Assembly (NCBI GenBank): GCA_028752905.1
Contig: JAQNBH010000013.1
Coordinates: 41,421,907-41,485,906 of the forward strand
DNA: 64,000 bases
Reading direction: 5' to 3'
Source of the DNA: Cladorhizidae sp. MBARI D1340-BT2
Lineage: Eukaryota; Porifera; Demospongiae; Poecilosclerida; Cladorhizidae
The position numbers and the translations under genes were made by a program. Below the pieces are notes generated by a model. The model had not been told where the DNA came from and did not search any database. It was given only the letters and a program-made list of their open reading frames with translations. Positions within the stretch are counted from its first letter, which is position 1; every line of letters begins with the position of its first letter. Below are positions 21,701 through 37,400 of the stretch, one piece after another.

Positions 21701-23128
21701 ATGCAGCCATCACTTCCTAACAAACACTTCATGCAGCCATCACTTCCTAACAAACACTTCATGAGCCATCACTTCCTAACAAACACTTCATGCAGCCATC
21801 ACTTCCTAACAAACACTTCATGCAGCCATCACTTCCTAACAAACACTTCATGCAGCCATCACTTCCTAACAAACACTTCATGCAGCCATCACTTCCTAAC
21901 AAACACTTCATGCAGCCATCACTTCCTAACAAACACTTCATGCAGCCATCACTTCCTAACAAACACTTCATGCAGCCATCACTTCCTTACAAACACTTCA
22001 TGCAGCCATCATGTCTTAACAAACACTTCATGCAGCCATCACTTCCTAACAAACACTTCATGCAGCCATCACTTCCTAACAAACACTTCTGCAGCCATCA
22101 CTTCATAACAAACACTTCATAGCCATCACTTCCTAACAAACACTTCATGCAGCCATCACTTCCCAACAAACACTTCATGCAGCCATCACTTCCTAACAAA
22201 CACTTCATGCAGCCATCACTTCCCAACAAACACTTCATGCAGCCATCACTTCCTAACAAACACTTCATGCAGCCATCACTTCCTAACAAACACTTCATGC
22301 AGCCATCACTTCCTAACAAACACTTCATGAGCCATCACTTCCTAACAAACACTTCATGCAGCCATCACTTCCTAACAAACACTTCATGAGCCATCACTTC
22401 CTAACAAACACTTCATGCAGCCATCACTTCCTAACAAACACTTCATGCAGCCATCACTTCCTAACAAACACTTCATGAGCCATCACTTCCTAACAAACAC
22501 TTCATGCAGCCATCACTTCCTAACAAACACTTCATGCAGCCATCACTTCCTAACAAACACTTCATGCAGCCATCACTTCCTAACAAACACTTCATGCAGC
22601 CATCACTTCCTAACAAACACTTCATGCAGCCATCACTTCCTAACAAACACTTCATGCAGCCATCACTTCCTAACAAACACTTCATGCAGCCATCACTTCC
22701 TTACAAACACTTCATGCAGCCATCATGTCTTAACAAACACTTCATGCAGCCATCACTTCCTAACAAACACTTCATGCAGCCATCACTTCCTAACAAACAC
22801 TTCTGCAGCCATCACTTCATAACAAACACTTCATAGCCATCACTTCCTAACAAACACTTCATGCAGCCATCACTTCCCAACAAACACTTCATGCAGCCAT
22901 CACTTCCTAACAAACACTTCATGCAGCCATCACTTCCCAACAAACACTTCATGCAGCCATCACTTCCTAACAAACACTTCATGCAGCCATCACTTCCTAA
23001 CAAACACTTCATGCAGCCATCACTTCCTAACAAACACTTCATGAGCCATCACTTCCTAACAAACACTTCATGCAGCCATCACTTCCTAACAAACACTTCA
23101 TGAGCCATCACTTCCTAACAAACACTTC
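21701..23128. repeat. Tandem pair of a 714-bp, 24-unit higher-order repeat
   Basis: The private variant ATGTCTTAAC lies at 22011 and 22725, exactly 714 bp apart. I counted 24 units per period. The deficit of 6 from 720 is explained by three ATGAGCC units (one base each), one TTCTGCAG unit (one base) and one ATAGCC unit (two bases). The same 714-bp pairing recurs at 30265/30979, 33361/34075 and 37529/38243. Confidence 0.93.
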
Positions 23129-26100
23129 ATGCAGCCATCACTTCCTAACAAACACTTCATGAGCCATCACTTCCTAACAAACACTTCATGAGCCATCACT
23201 TCCTAACAAACACTTCATGCAGCCATCACTTCCTAACAAACACTTCATGAGCCATCACTTCCTAACAAACACTTCATGCAGCCATCACTTCCTAACAAAC
23301 ATTTTATGCAGCCATCACTTCCTAACAAACACTTTATGAGCCATCACTTCCCAACAAACACTTCATGCAGCCATCACTTCCTAACAAACACTTCATGCAG
23401 CCATCACTTCTAACAAACACTTCATGCAGCCATCACTTCCTAACAAACACTTCATGCAGCCATCACTTCCTAACAAACACTTCATGCAGCCATCACTTCC
23501 TAACAAACACTTCATGCAGCCATCACTTCCCAACAAACACTTCATGAGCCATCACTTCCTAACAAACACTTCATGCAGCCATCACTTCCTAACAAACACT
23601 TCATGCAGCCATCACTTCCTAACAAACACTTCATGCAGCCATCACTTCCTAACAAACACTTCATGCAGCCATCACTTCCTAACAAACACTTCATGCAGCC
23701 ATCACTTCCTAACAAACACTTCATGCAGCCATCACTTCCCAAGAAACACTTCATGCAGCCATCACTTCCTAACAAACACTTCATGAGCCATCACTTCCTA
23801 ATAAACACTTCGTGCAGCCATCACTTCCTAACAAACACTTCATTCAGCCATCACTTCCTAACAAACACTTCATTCAGCCATCACTTCCTAACAAACACTT
23901 CATGCAGCCATCACTTCTGAACAAACACTTCATGCAGCCATCACTTCCTAACAAACACTTCATGCAGCCATCACTTCCTAACAAACACTTCATGCAGCCA
24001 TCACTTCCTAACAAACACTTCATGAGCCTTCACTTCCCAAGAAACACTTCATTCAGACATCACTTCCTAACAACACTTCATGCAGCCATCACTTCCTAAC
24101 AAACACTTCATGAGCCTTCACTTCCCAACAAACACTTCATGCAGCCATCACTTCCCAACAAACACTTCATGCAGCCATCACTTCACAACAAACACTTCAT
24201 GCAGCCATCACTTCCCAACAAACACTTCATGCAGCCATCACTTCCTAACAAACACTTCATGAGCCATCACTTCCTAACAAACACTTCATGCAGCCATCAC
24301 TTCCTAACAAACACTTCATGCAGCCATCACTTCCTAACAAACACTTCATGAGCCATCACTTAATAACAAACACTTCATGCAGCCATCACTTCCTAACAAA
24401 CACTTCATGCAGCCATCACTTCCTAACAAACACTTCATGCAGCCATCACTTCCCAACAAACACTTCATGCAGCCATCACTTCCTAACAAACACTTCATGA
24501 GCCATCACTTCCTAACAAACACTTCATGCAGCCATCACTTCCTAACAAACACTTCATGCAGCCATAACTTCCTAACAAACAGTTCATGCAGCCATCACTT
24601 CCTAACAAACACTTCATTCAGCCATCACTTCCTAACAAACACTTCATGCAGCCATCACTTCCTGATAAACACTTCATTCAGCCATCACTTCCTAACAAAC
24701 ACTTCATGCAGCCATCACTTCCTAACAAACACTTCATGCAGCCATCACTTCCTAACAAACACTTCATGAGCCATCACTTCCTAACAAACACTTCATGCAG
24801 CCATCACTTCCTAACAAACACTTCATGAGCCATCACTTCCTAACAAACACTTCATGCAGCCATCACTTCCTAACAAACACTTCATGAGCCATCACTTCCT
24901 AACAAACACTTCATGAGCCATCACTTCCTAACAAACACTTCATGCAGCCATCACTTCCTAACAAACACTTCATGAGCCATCACTTCCTAACAAACACTTC
25001 ATGCAGCCATCACTTCCTAACAAACATTTTATGCAGCCATCACTTCCTAACAAACACTTTATGAGCCATCACTTCCCAACAAACACTTCATGCAGCCATC
25101 ACTTCCTAACAAACACTTCATGCAGCCATCACTTCTAACAAACACTTCATGCAGCCATCACTTCCTAACAAACACTTCATGCAGCCATCACTTCCTAACA
25201 AACACTTCATGCAGCCATCACTTCCTAACAAACACTTCATGCAGCCATCACTTCCCAACAAACACTTCATGAGCCATCACTTCCTAACAAACACTTCATG
25301 CAACCATCACTTCCTAACAAACACTTCATGCAGCCATCACTTCCTAACAAACATTTCATGCAGCCATCACTTCCTAACAAACACTTCATGCAGCCATCAC
25401 TTCCTAACAAACACTTCATGCAGCCATCACTTCCTAACAAACACTTCATGCAGCCATCACTTCCCAAGAAACACTTCATGCAGCCATCACTTCCTAACAA
25501 ACACTTCATGAGCCATCACTTCCTAATAAACACTTCGTGCAGCCATCACTTCCTAACAAACACTTCATTCAGCCATCACTTCCTAACAAACACTTCATTC
25601 AGCCATCACTTCCTAACAAACACTTCATGCAGCCATCACTTCTGAACAAACACTTCATGCAGCCATCACTTCCTAACAAACACTTCATGCAGCCATCACT
25701 TCCTAACAAACACTTCATGCAGCCATCACTTCCTAACAAACACTTCATGAGCCTTCACTTCCCAACAAACACTTCATTCAGACATCACTTCCTAACAACA
25801 CTTCATGCAGCCATCACTTCCTAACAAACACTTCATGAGCCTTCACTTCCCAACAAACACTTCATGCAGCCATCACTTCCCAACAAACACTTCATGCAGC
25901 CATCACTTCCCAACAAACACTTCATGCAGCCATCACTTCCCAACAAACACTTCATGCAGCCATCACTTCCTAACAAACACTTCATGAGCCATCACTTCCT
26001 AACAAACACTTCATGCAGCCATCACTTCCTAACAAACACTTCATGCAGCCATCACTTCCTAACAAACACTTCATGAGCCATCACTTAATAACAAACACTT

Positions 26101-26225
26101 CATGCAGCCATCACTTCCTAACAAACACTTCATGCAGCCATCACTTCCTAACAAACACTTCATGCAGCCATCACTTCCCAACAAACATTTCATGCAGCCA
26201 TCACTTCCTAACAAACACTTCATGA
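23101..26225. repeat. 1,725-bp higher-order duplication within the array
   Basis: The short variant CACTTCTAACAAA and its surroundings recur with a 1,725-bp offset (translated blocks at 23365 and 25090). The same dimer appears at 34715/36440, 38883/40608 and 48867/50592. In the last 1,725-bp half of each dimer a GCAACCATC variant replaces GCAGCCATC. Confidence 0.85.
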
Positions 26226-28847
26226 GCCATCACTTCCTAACAAACACTTCATGCAGCCATCACTTCCTAACAAACACTTCATGCAGCCATCACTTCCTAA
26301 CAAACACTTCATGCAGCCATCACTTCCTAACAAACACTTCATTCAGCCATCACTTCCTAACAAACACTTCATGCAGCCATCACTTCCTGATAAACACTTC
26401 ATTCAGCCATCACTTCCTAACAAACACTTCATGCAGCCATCACTTCCTAACAAACACTTCATGAGCCATCACTTCCCAACAAACACTTCATGCAGCCATC
26501 ACTTCCCAACAAACACTTCATGCGCAGCCATCACTTCCCAACAAACACTTCATGCAGCCATCACTTCCTAACAAACACTTCATGCAGCCATCACTTCCTA
26601 ACAAACACTTCATGCAGCCATCACTTCCCAACAAACACTTCATGCAGCCATCACTTCCTAACAAACACTTCATGAGCCATCACTTCCTAACAAACACTTC
26701 ATGCAGCCATCACTTTCTAACAAACACTTCATGCAGCCATCACTTCCCAAGAAACACTTCATGCAGCCATCACTTCCTAACAAACACTTCATGAGCCATC
26801 ACTTCCTAATAAACACTTCATGCAGCCATCACTTCCTAAAAAACACTTCATTCAGCCATCACTTCCTAACAAACACTTCATTCAGCCATCACTTCCTAAC
26901 AAACACTTCATGCAGCCATCACTTCCTAACAAACACTTCATGCAGCCATCACTTCCTAACAAACACTTCATGCAGCCATCACTTCCTAACAAACACTTCA
27001 TGAGCCATCACTTAATAACAAACACTTCATGCAGCCATCACTTCCTAACAAACACTTCATGATCCATCACTTCCTAACAAACAGTTCATGCAGCCATCAC
27101 TTCCTAACAAACACTTCATGCAGCCATCACTTCCTAACAAACACTTCTAGCAACCATCACTTCCTAACAAACACTTCATGCAGCCATCACTTCCTAACAA
27201 GCACTTCATGCAGCCATAACTTCCTAACAAACACTTCATGCAGCCATCACTTCCTAATAAACACTTCATGCAGCCATCACTTCCTAACAAACACTTCATG
27301 CAGCCATCACTTCCTAACAAACACTTTATGCAGCCATCACTTCCTAACAAACACTTCATGCAGCCATCACTTCCTAACAAACACTTTATGCAGCCATCAC
27401 TTCCTAACAAACACTTCATGCAGCCATCACTTCCTAACAAACACTTCATGCAGCCATCACTTCCTAACAAACACCTCATGCAGCCATCACTTCCTAACAA
27501 ACACTTCATGCAGCCATCACTTCCTAACAAACACTTCATGCAGCCATCACTTCCTAACAAACACTTCATGCAGCCATCACTTCCTAACAAACACTTCAAG
27601 CAGCCATCACTTCCTAACAAACACTTCATGAGCCATCACTTCCTAACAAACACTTCATGCAGCCATCACTTCCTAACAAACACTTCATGCAGCCATCACT
27701 TCCTAACAAACACTTCATGCAGCCATCACTTCCCAACAAACACTTCATGCAGCCATCACTTCCCAACAAACACTTCATGTAGCCATCACTTCCTAACAAA
27801 CACTTCATGCAGCCATCACTTCCTAACAAACACTTCATGCAGCCATCACTTCCTAACAAACACTTCATGCAGCCATTACTTCCTAACAAACACTTCATGC
27901 AGCCATCACTTCCTAACAAACACTTCATGCAGCCATCACTTCCTAACAAACACTTCATGCAGCCATCACTTCCTAACAAACACTTCATGCAGCCATCACT
28001 TCCTAACAAACACTTCATGCAGCCATCACTTCCTAACAAACACTTCATGCAGCCATCACTTCCTAACAAACACTTCATGCAGCCATCACTTCCTAACAAA
28101 CACTTCATGCAGCCATCACTTCCTAACAAACACTTCATGCAGCCATCACTTCCTAACAAACACTTCATGCAGCCATCATGTCTTAACAAACACTTCATGC
28201 AGCCATCACTTCCTAACAAACACTTCATGCAGCCATCACTTCCTAACAAACACTTCTGCAGCCATCACTTCATAACAAACACTTCATAGCCATCACTTCC
28301 TAACAAACACTTCATGCAGCCATCACTTCCCAACAAACACTTCATGCAGCCATCACTTCCTAACAAACACTTCATGCAGCCATCACTTCCCAACAAACAC
28401 TTCATGCAGCCATCACTTCCTAACAAACACTTCATGCAGCCATCACTTCCTAACAAACACTTCATGCAGCCATCACTTCCTAACAAACACTTCATGAGCC
28501 ATCACTTCCTAACAAACACTTCATGCAGCCATCACTTCCTAACAAACACTTCATGAGCCATCACTTCCTAACAAACACTTCATGCAGCCATCACTTCCTA
28601 ACAAACACTTCATGAGCCATCACTTCCTAACAAACACTTCATGAGCCATCACTTCCTAACAAACACTTCATGCAGCCATCACTTCCTAACAAACACTTCA
28701 TGAGCCATCACTTCCTAACAAACACTTCATGCAGCCATCACTTCCTAACAAACACTTCATGCAGCCATCACTTCCTAACAAACATTTTATGCAGCCATCA
28801 CTTCCTAACAAACACTTTATGAGCCATCACTTCCCAACAAACACTTC

Positions 28848-31800
28848 ATGCAGCCATCACTTCCTAACAAACACTTCATGCAGCCATCACTTCTAACAAA
28901 CACTTCATGCAGCCATCACTTCCTAACAAACACTTCATGCAGCCATCACTTCCTAACAAACACTTCATGCAGCCATCACTTCCTAACAAACACTTCATGC
29001 AGCCATCACTTCCCAACAAACACTTCATGCAGCCATCACTTCCTAACTAACACTTCATGAGCCATCACTTCCTAACAAACACTTCATGCAGCCATCACTT
29101 CCTAACAAACACTTCATGCAGCCATCACTTCCCAACAAACACTTCATGCAGCCATCACTTCCTAACAAACACTTCATGAGCCATCACTTCCTAACAAACA
29201 CTTCATGCAGCCATCACTTCCTAACAAACACTTCATGCAGCCATCACTTCCTAACAAACACTTCATGAGCCATCACTTAATAACAAACACTTCATGCAGC
29301 CATCACTTCCTAACAAACACTTCATGCAGCCATCACTTCCTAACAAACACTTCATGCAGCCATCACTTCCCAACAAACACTTCATGCAGCCATCACTTCC
29401 TAACAAACACTTCATGAGCCATCACTTCCTAACAAACACTTCATGCAGCCATCACTTCGTAACAAACACTTCATGCAGCCATCACTTCCTAACAAACACT
29501 TCATGCAGCCATCACTTCCTAACAAACACTTCATTCAGCCATCACTTCCAAACAAACACTTCATGCAGCCATCACTTCCAGATAAACACTTCATTCAGCC
29601 ATCACTTCCTAACAAACACTTCATGCAGCCATCACTTCCTAACAAACACTTCATGAGCCATCACTTCCCAACAAACACTTCATGCAGCCATCACTTCCCA
29701 ACAAACACTTCATGCAGCCATCACTTCCCAACAAACACTTCATGCGCAGCCATCACTTCCCAACAAACACTTCATGCAGCCATCACTTCCTAACAAACAC
29801 TTCATGCAGCCATCACTTCCTAACAAACACTTCATGCAGCCATCACTTCCCAACAAACACTTCATGCAGCCATCACTTCCTAACAAACACTTCTAGCAAC
29901 CATCACTTCCTAACAAACACTTCATGCAGCCATCACTTCCTAACAAGCACTTCATGCAGCCATAACTTCCTAACAAACACTTCATGCAGCCATCACTTCC
30001 TAATAAACACTTCATGCAGCCATCACTTCCTAACAAACACTTCATGCAGCCATCACTTCCTAACAAACACTTTATGCAGCCATCACTTCCTAACAAACAC
30101 TTCATGCAGCCATCACTTCCTAACAAACACTTCATGCAGCCATCACTTCCTAACAAACACTTCATGCAGCCATCACTTCCTAACAAACACTTCATGCAGC
30201 CATCACTTCCTAACAAACACTTCATGCAGCCATCACTTCCTTACAAACACTTCATGCAGCCATCATGTCTTAACAAACACTTCATGCAGCCATCACTTCC
30301 TAACAAACACTTCATGCAGCCATCACTTCCTAACAAACACTTCTGCAGCCATCACTTCATAACAAACACTTCATAGCCATCACTTCCTAACAAACACTTC
30401 ATGCAGCCATCACTTCCCAACAAACACTTCATGCAGCCATCACTTCCTAACAAACACTTCATGCAGCCATCACTTCCCAACAAACACTTCATGCAGCCAT
30501 CACTTCCTAACAAACACTTCATGCAGCCATCACTTCCTAACAAACACTTCATGCAGCCATCACTTCCTAACAAACACTTCATGAGCCATCACTTCCTAAC
30601 AAACACTTCATGCAGCCATCACTTCCTAACAAACACTTCATGAGCCATCACTTCCTAACAAACACTTCATGCAGCCATCACTTCCTAACAAACACTTCAT
30701 GCAGCCATCACTTCCTAACAAACACTTCATGAGCCATCACTTCCTAACAAACACTTCATGCAGCCATCACTTCCTAACAAACACTTCATGCAGCCATCAC
30801 TTCCTAACAAACACTTCATGCAGCCATCACTTCCTAACAAACACTTCATGCAGCCATCACTTCCTAACAAACACTTCATGCAGCCATCACTTCCTAACAA
30901 ACACTTCATGCAGCCATCACTTCCTAACAAACACTTCATGCAGCCATCACTTCCTTACAAACACTTCATGCAGCCATCATGTCTTAACAAACACTTCATG
31001 CAGCCATCACTTCCTAACAAACACTTCATGCAGCCATCACTTCCTAACAAACACTTCTGCAGCCATCACTTCATAACAAACACTTCATAGCCATCACTTC
31101 CTAACAAACACTTCATGCAGCCATCACTTCCCAACAAACACTTCATGCAGCCATCACTTCCTAACAAACACTTCATGCAGCCATCACTTCCCAACAAACA
31201 CTTCATGCAGCCATCACTTCCTAACAAACACTTCATGCAGCCATCACTTCCTAACAAACACTTCATGCAGCCATCACTTCCTAACAAACACTTCATGAGC
31301 CATCACTTCCTAACAAACACTTCATGCAGCCATCACTTCCTAACAAACACTTCATGAGCCATCACTTCCTAACAAACACTTCATGCAGCCATCACTTCCT
31401 AACAAACACTTCATGAGCCATCACTTCCTAACAAACACTTCATGAGCCATCACTTCCTAACAAACACTTCATGCAGCCATCACTTCCTAACAAACACTTC
31501 ATGAGCCATCACTTCCTAACAAACACTTCATGCAGCCATCACTTCCTAACAAACATTTTATGCAGCCATCACTTCCTAACAAACACTTCATGAGCCATCA
31601 CTTCCTAACAAACACTTCATGCAGCCATCACTTCCTAACAAACACTTCATGAGCCATCACTTCCTAACAAACACTTCATGCAGCCATCACTTCCTAACAA
31701 ACACTTCATGAGCCATCACTTCCTAACAAACACTTCATGAGCCATCACTTCCTAACAAACACTTCATGCAGCCATCACTTCCTAACAAACACTTCATGAG

Positions 31801-34453
31801 CCATCACTTCCTAACAAACACTTCATGCAGCCATCACTTCCTAACAAACACTTCATGCAGCCATCACTTCCTAACAAACATTTTATGCAGCCATCACTTC
31901 CTAACAAACACTTTATGAGCCATCACTTCCCAACAAACACTTCATGCAGCCATCACTTCCTAACAAACACTTCATGCAGCCATCACTTCTAACAAACACT
32001 TCATGCAGCCATCACTTCCTAACAAACACTTCATGCAGCCATCACTTCCTAACAAACACTTCATGCAGCCATCACTTCCTAACAAACACTTCATGCAGCC
32101 ATCACTTCCCAACAAACACTTCATGCAGCCATCACTTCCTAACTAACACTTCATGAGCCATCACTTCCTAACAAACACTTCATGCAGCCATCACTTCCTA
32201 ACAAACACTTCATGCAGCCATCACTTCCCAACAAACACTTCATGCAGCCATCACTTCCTAACAAACACTTCATGAGCCATCACTTCCTAACAAACACTTC
32301 ATGCAGCCATCACTTCCTAACAAACACTTCATGCAGCCATCACTTCCTAACAAACACTTCATGAGCCATCACTTAATAACAAACACTTCATGCAGCCATC
32401 ACTTCCTAACAAACACTTCATGCAGCCATCACTTCCTAACAAACACTTCATGCAGCCATCACTTCCCAACAAACACTTCATGCAGCCATCACTTCCTAAC
32501 AAACACTTCATGAGCCATCACTTCCTAACAAACACTTCATGCAGCCATCACTTCGTAACAAACACTTCATGCAGCCATCACTTCCTAACAAACACTTCAT
32601 GCAGCCATCACTTCCTAACAAACACTTCATTCAGCCATCACTTCCAAACAAACACTTCATGCAGCCATCACTTCCAGATAAACACTTCATTCAGCCATCA
32701 CTTCCTAACAAACACTTCATGCAGCCATCACTTCCTAACAAACACTTCATGAGCCATCACTTCCCAACAAACACTTCATGCAGCCATCACTTCCCAACAA
32801 ACACTTCATGCAGCCATCACTTCCCAACAAACACTTCATGCGCAGCCATCACTTCCCAACAAACACTTCATGCAGCCATCACTTCCTAACAAACACTTCA
32901 TGCAGCCATCACTTCCTAACAAACACTTCATGCAGCCATCACTTCCCAACAAACACTTCATGCAGCCATCACTTCCTAACAAACACTTCTAGCAACCATC
33001 ACTTCCTAACAAACACTTCATGCAGCCATCACTTCCTAACAAGCACTTCATGCAGCCATAACTTCCTAACAAACACTTCATGCAGCCATCACTTCCTAAT
33101 AAACACTTCATGCAGCCATCACTTCCTAACAAACACTTCATGCAGCCATCACTTCCTAACAAACACTTTATGCAGCCATCACTTCCTAACAAACACTTCA
33201 TGCAGCCATCACTTCCTAACAAACACTTCATGCAGCCATCACTTCCTAACAAACACTTCATGCAGCCATCACTTCCTAACAAACACTTCATGCAGCCATC
33301 ACTTCCTAACAAACACTTCATGCAGCCATCACTTCCTTACAAACACTTCATGCAGCCATCATGTCTTAACAAACACTTCATGCAGCCATCACTTCCTAAC
33401 AAACACTTCATGCAGCCATCACTTCCTAACAAACACTTCTGCAGCCATCACTTCATAACAAACACTTCATAGCCATCACTTCCTAACAAACACTTCATGC
33501 AGCCATCACTTCCCAACAAACACTTCATGCAGCCATCACTTCCTAACAAACACTTCATGCAGCCATCACTTCCCAACAAACACTTCATGCAGCCATCACT
33601 TCCTAACAAACACTTCATGCAGCCATCACTTCCTAACAAACACTTCATGCAGCCATCACTTCCTAACAAACACTTCATGAGCCATCACTTCCTAACAAAC
33701 ACTTCATGCAGCCATCACTTCCTAACAAACACTTCATGAGCCATCACTTCCTAACAAACACTTCATGCAGCCATCACTTCCTAACAAACACTTCATGCAG
33801 CCATCACTTCCTAACAAACACTTCATGAGCCATCACTTCCTAACAAACACTTCATGCAGCCATCACTTCCTAACAAACACTTCATGCAGCCATCACTTCC
33901 TAACAAACACTTCATGCAGCCATCACTTCCTAACAAACACTTCATGCAGCCATCACTTCCTAACAAACACTTCATGCAGCCATCACTTCCTAACAAACAC
34001 TTCATGCAGCCATCACTTCCTAACAAACACTTCATGCAGCCATCACTTCCTTACAAACACTTCATGCAGCCATCATGTCTTAACAAACACTTCATGCAGC
34101 CATCACTTCCTAACAAACACTTCATGCAGCCATCACTTCCTAACAAACACTTCTGCAGCCATCACTTCATAACAAACACTTCATAGCCATCACTTCCTAA
34201 CAAACACTTCATGCAGCCATCACTTCCCAACAAACACTTCATGCAGCCATCACTTCCTAACAAACACTTCATGCAGCCATCACTTCCCAACAAACACTTC
34301 ATGCAGCCATCACTTCCTAACAAACACTTCATGCAGCCATCACTTCCTAACAAACACTTCATGCAGCCATCACTTCCTAACAAACACTTCATGAGCCATC
34401 ACTTCCTAACAAACACTTCATGCAGCCATCACTTCCTAACAAACACTTCATGA
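28848..34453. repeat. 3,096-bp higher-order duplication within the array
   Basis: Blocks at 28848, 29086, 29682, 30401, 30669 and 31115 recur at 31944, 32182, 32778, 33497, 33765 and 34211, each 3,096 bp later with the same translated variant pattern. The block contains a 714-bp pair. Confidence 0.85.
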
Positions 34454-37400
34454 GCCATCACTTCCTAACAAACACTTCATGCAGCCATCACTTCCTAACA
34501 AACACTTCATGAGCCATCACTTCCTAACAAACACTTCATGAGCCATCACTTCCTAACAAACACTTCATGCAGCCATCACTTCCTAACAAACACTTCATGA
34601 GCCATCACTTCCTAACAAACACTTCATGCAGCCATCACTTCCTAACAAACATTTTATGCAGCCATCACTTCCTAACAAACACTTTATGAGCCATCACTTC
34701 CCAACAAACACTTCATGCAGCCATCACTTCCTAACAAACACTTCATGCAGCCATCACTTCTAACAAACACTTCATGCAGCCATCACTTCCTAACAAACAC
34801 TTCATGCAGCCATCACTTCCTAACAAACACTTCATGCAGCCATCACTTCCTAACAAACACTTCATGCAGCCATCACTTCCCAACAAACACTTCATGAGCC
34901 ATCACTTCCTAACAAACACTTCATGCAGCCATCACTTCCTAACAAACACTTCATGCAGCCATCACTTCCTAACAAACACTTCATGCAGCCATCACTTCCT
35001 AACAAACACTTCATGCAGCCATCACTTCCTAACAAACACTTCATGCAGCCATCACTTCCTAACAAACACTTCATGCAGCCATCACTTCCCAAGAAACACT
35101 TCATGCAGCCATCACTTCCTAACAAACACTTCATGAGCCATCACTTCCTAATAAACACTTCGTGCAGCCATCACTTCCTAACAAACACTTCATTCAGCCA
35201 TCACTTCCTAACAAACACTTCATTCAGCCATCACTTCCTAACAAACACTTCATGCAGCCATCACTTCTGAACAAACACTTCATGCAGCCATCACTTCCTA
35301 ACAAACACTTCATGCAGCCATCACTTCCTAACAAACACTTCATGCAGCCATCACTTCCTAACAAACACTTCATGAGCCTTCACTTCCCAAGAAACACTTC
35401 ATTCAGACATCACTTCCTAACAACACTTCATGCAGCCATCACTTCCTAACAAACACTTCATGAGCCTTCACTTCCCAACAAACACTTCATGCAGCCATCA
35501 CTTCCCAACAAACACTTCATGCAGCCATCACTTCACAACAAACACTTCATGCAGCCATCACTTCCCAACAAACACTTCATGCAGCCATCACTTCCTAACA
35601 AACACTTCATGAGCCATCACTTCCTAACAAACACTTCATGCAGCCATCACTTCCTAACAAACACTTCATGCAGCCATCACTTCCTAACAAACACTTCATG
35701 AGCCATCACTTAATAACAAACACTTCATGCAGCCATCACTTCCTAACAAACACTTCATGCAGCCATCACTTCCTAACAAACACTTCATGCAGCCATCACT
35801 TCCCAACAAACACTTCATGCAGCCATCACTTCCTAACAAACACTTCATGAGCCATCACTTCCTAACAAACACTTCATGCAGCCATCACTTCCTAACAAAC
35901 ACTTCATGCAGCCATAACTTCCTAACAAACAGTTCATGCAGCCATCACTTCCTAACAAACACTTCATTCAGCCATCACTTCCTAACAAACACTTCATGCA
36001 GCCATCACTTCCTGATAAACACTTCATTCAGCCATCACTTCCTAACAAACACTTCATGCAGCCATCACTTCCTAACAAACACTTCATGCAGCCATCACTT
36101 CCTAACAAACACTTCATGAGCCATCACTTCCTAACAAACACTTCATGCAGCCATCACTTCCTAACAAACACTTCATGAGCCATCACTTCCTAACAAACAC
36201 TTCATGCAGCCATCACTTCCTAACAAACACTTCATGAGCCATCACTTCCTAACAAACACTTCATGAGCCATCACTTCCTAACAAACACTTCATGCAGCCA
36301 TCACTTCCTAACAAACACTTCATGAGCCATCACTTCCTAACAAACACTTCATGCAGCCATCACTTCCTAACAAACATTTTATGCAGCCATCACTTCCTAA
36401 CAAACACTTTATGAGCCATCACTTCCCAACAAACACTTCATGCAGCCATCACTTCCTAACAAACACTTCATGCAGCCATCACTTCTAACAAACACTTCAT
36501 GCAGCCATCACTTCCTAACAAACACTTCATGCAGCCATCACTTCCTAACAAACACTTCATGCAGCCATCACTTCCTAACAAACACTTCATGCAGCCATCA
36601 CTTCCCAACAAACACTTCATGAGCCATCACTTCCTAACAAACACTTCATGCAACCATCACTTCCTAACAAACACTTCATGAGCCATCACTTCCTAACAAA
36701 CACTTCATGCAGCCATCACTTCGTAACAAACACTTCATGCAGCCATCACTTCCTAACAAACACTTCATGCAGCCATCACTTCCTAACAAACACTTCATTC
36801 AGCCATCACTTCCAAACAAACACTTCATGCAGCCATCACTTCCAGATAAACACTTCATTCAGCCATCACTTCCTAACAAACACTTCATGCAGCCATCACT
36901 TCCTAACAAACACTTCATGAGCCATCACTTCCCAACAAACACTTCATGCAGCCATCACTTCCCAACAAACACTTCATGCAGCCATCACTTCCCAACAAAC
37001 ACTTCATGCGCAGCCATCACTTCCCAACAAACACTTCATGCAGCCATCACTTCCTAACAAACACTTCATGCAGCCATCACTTCCTAACAAACACTTCATG
37101 CAGCCATCACTTCCCAACAAACACTTCATGCAGCCATCACTTCCTAACAAACACTTCTAGCAACCATCACTTCCTAACAAACACTTCATGCAGCCATCAC
37201 TTCCTAACAAGCACTTCATGCAGCCATAACTTCCTAACAAACACTTCATGCAGCCATCACTTCCTAATAAACACTTCATGCAGCCATCACTTCCTAACAA
37301 ACACTTCATGCAGCCATCACTTCCTAACAAACACTTTATGCAGCCATCACTTCCTAACAAACACTTCATGCAGCCATCACTTCCTAACAAACACTTCATG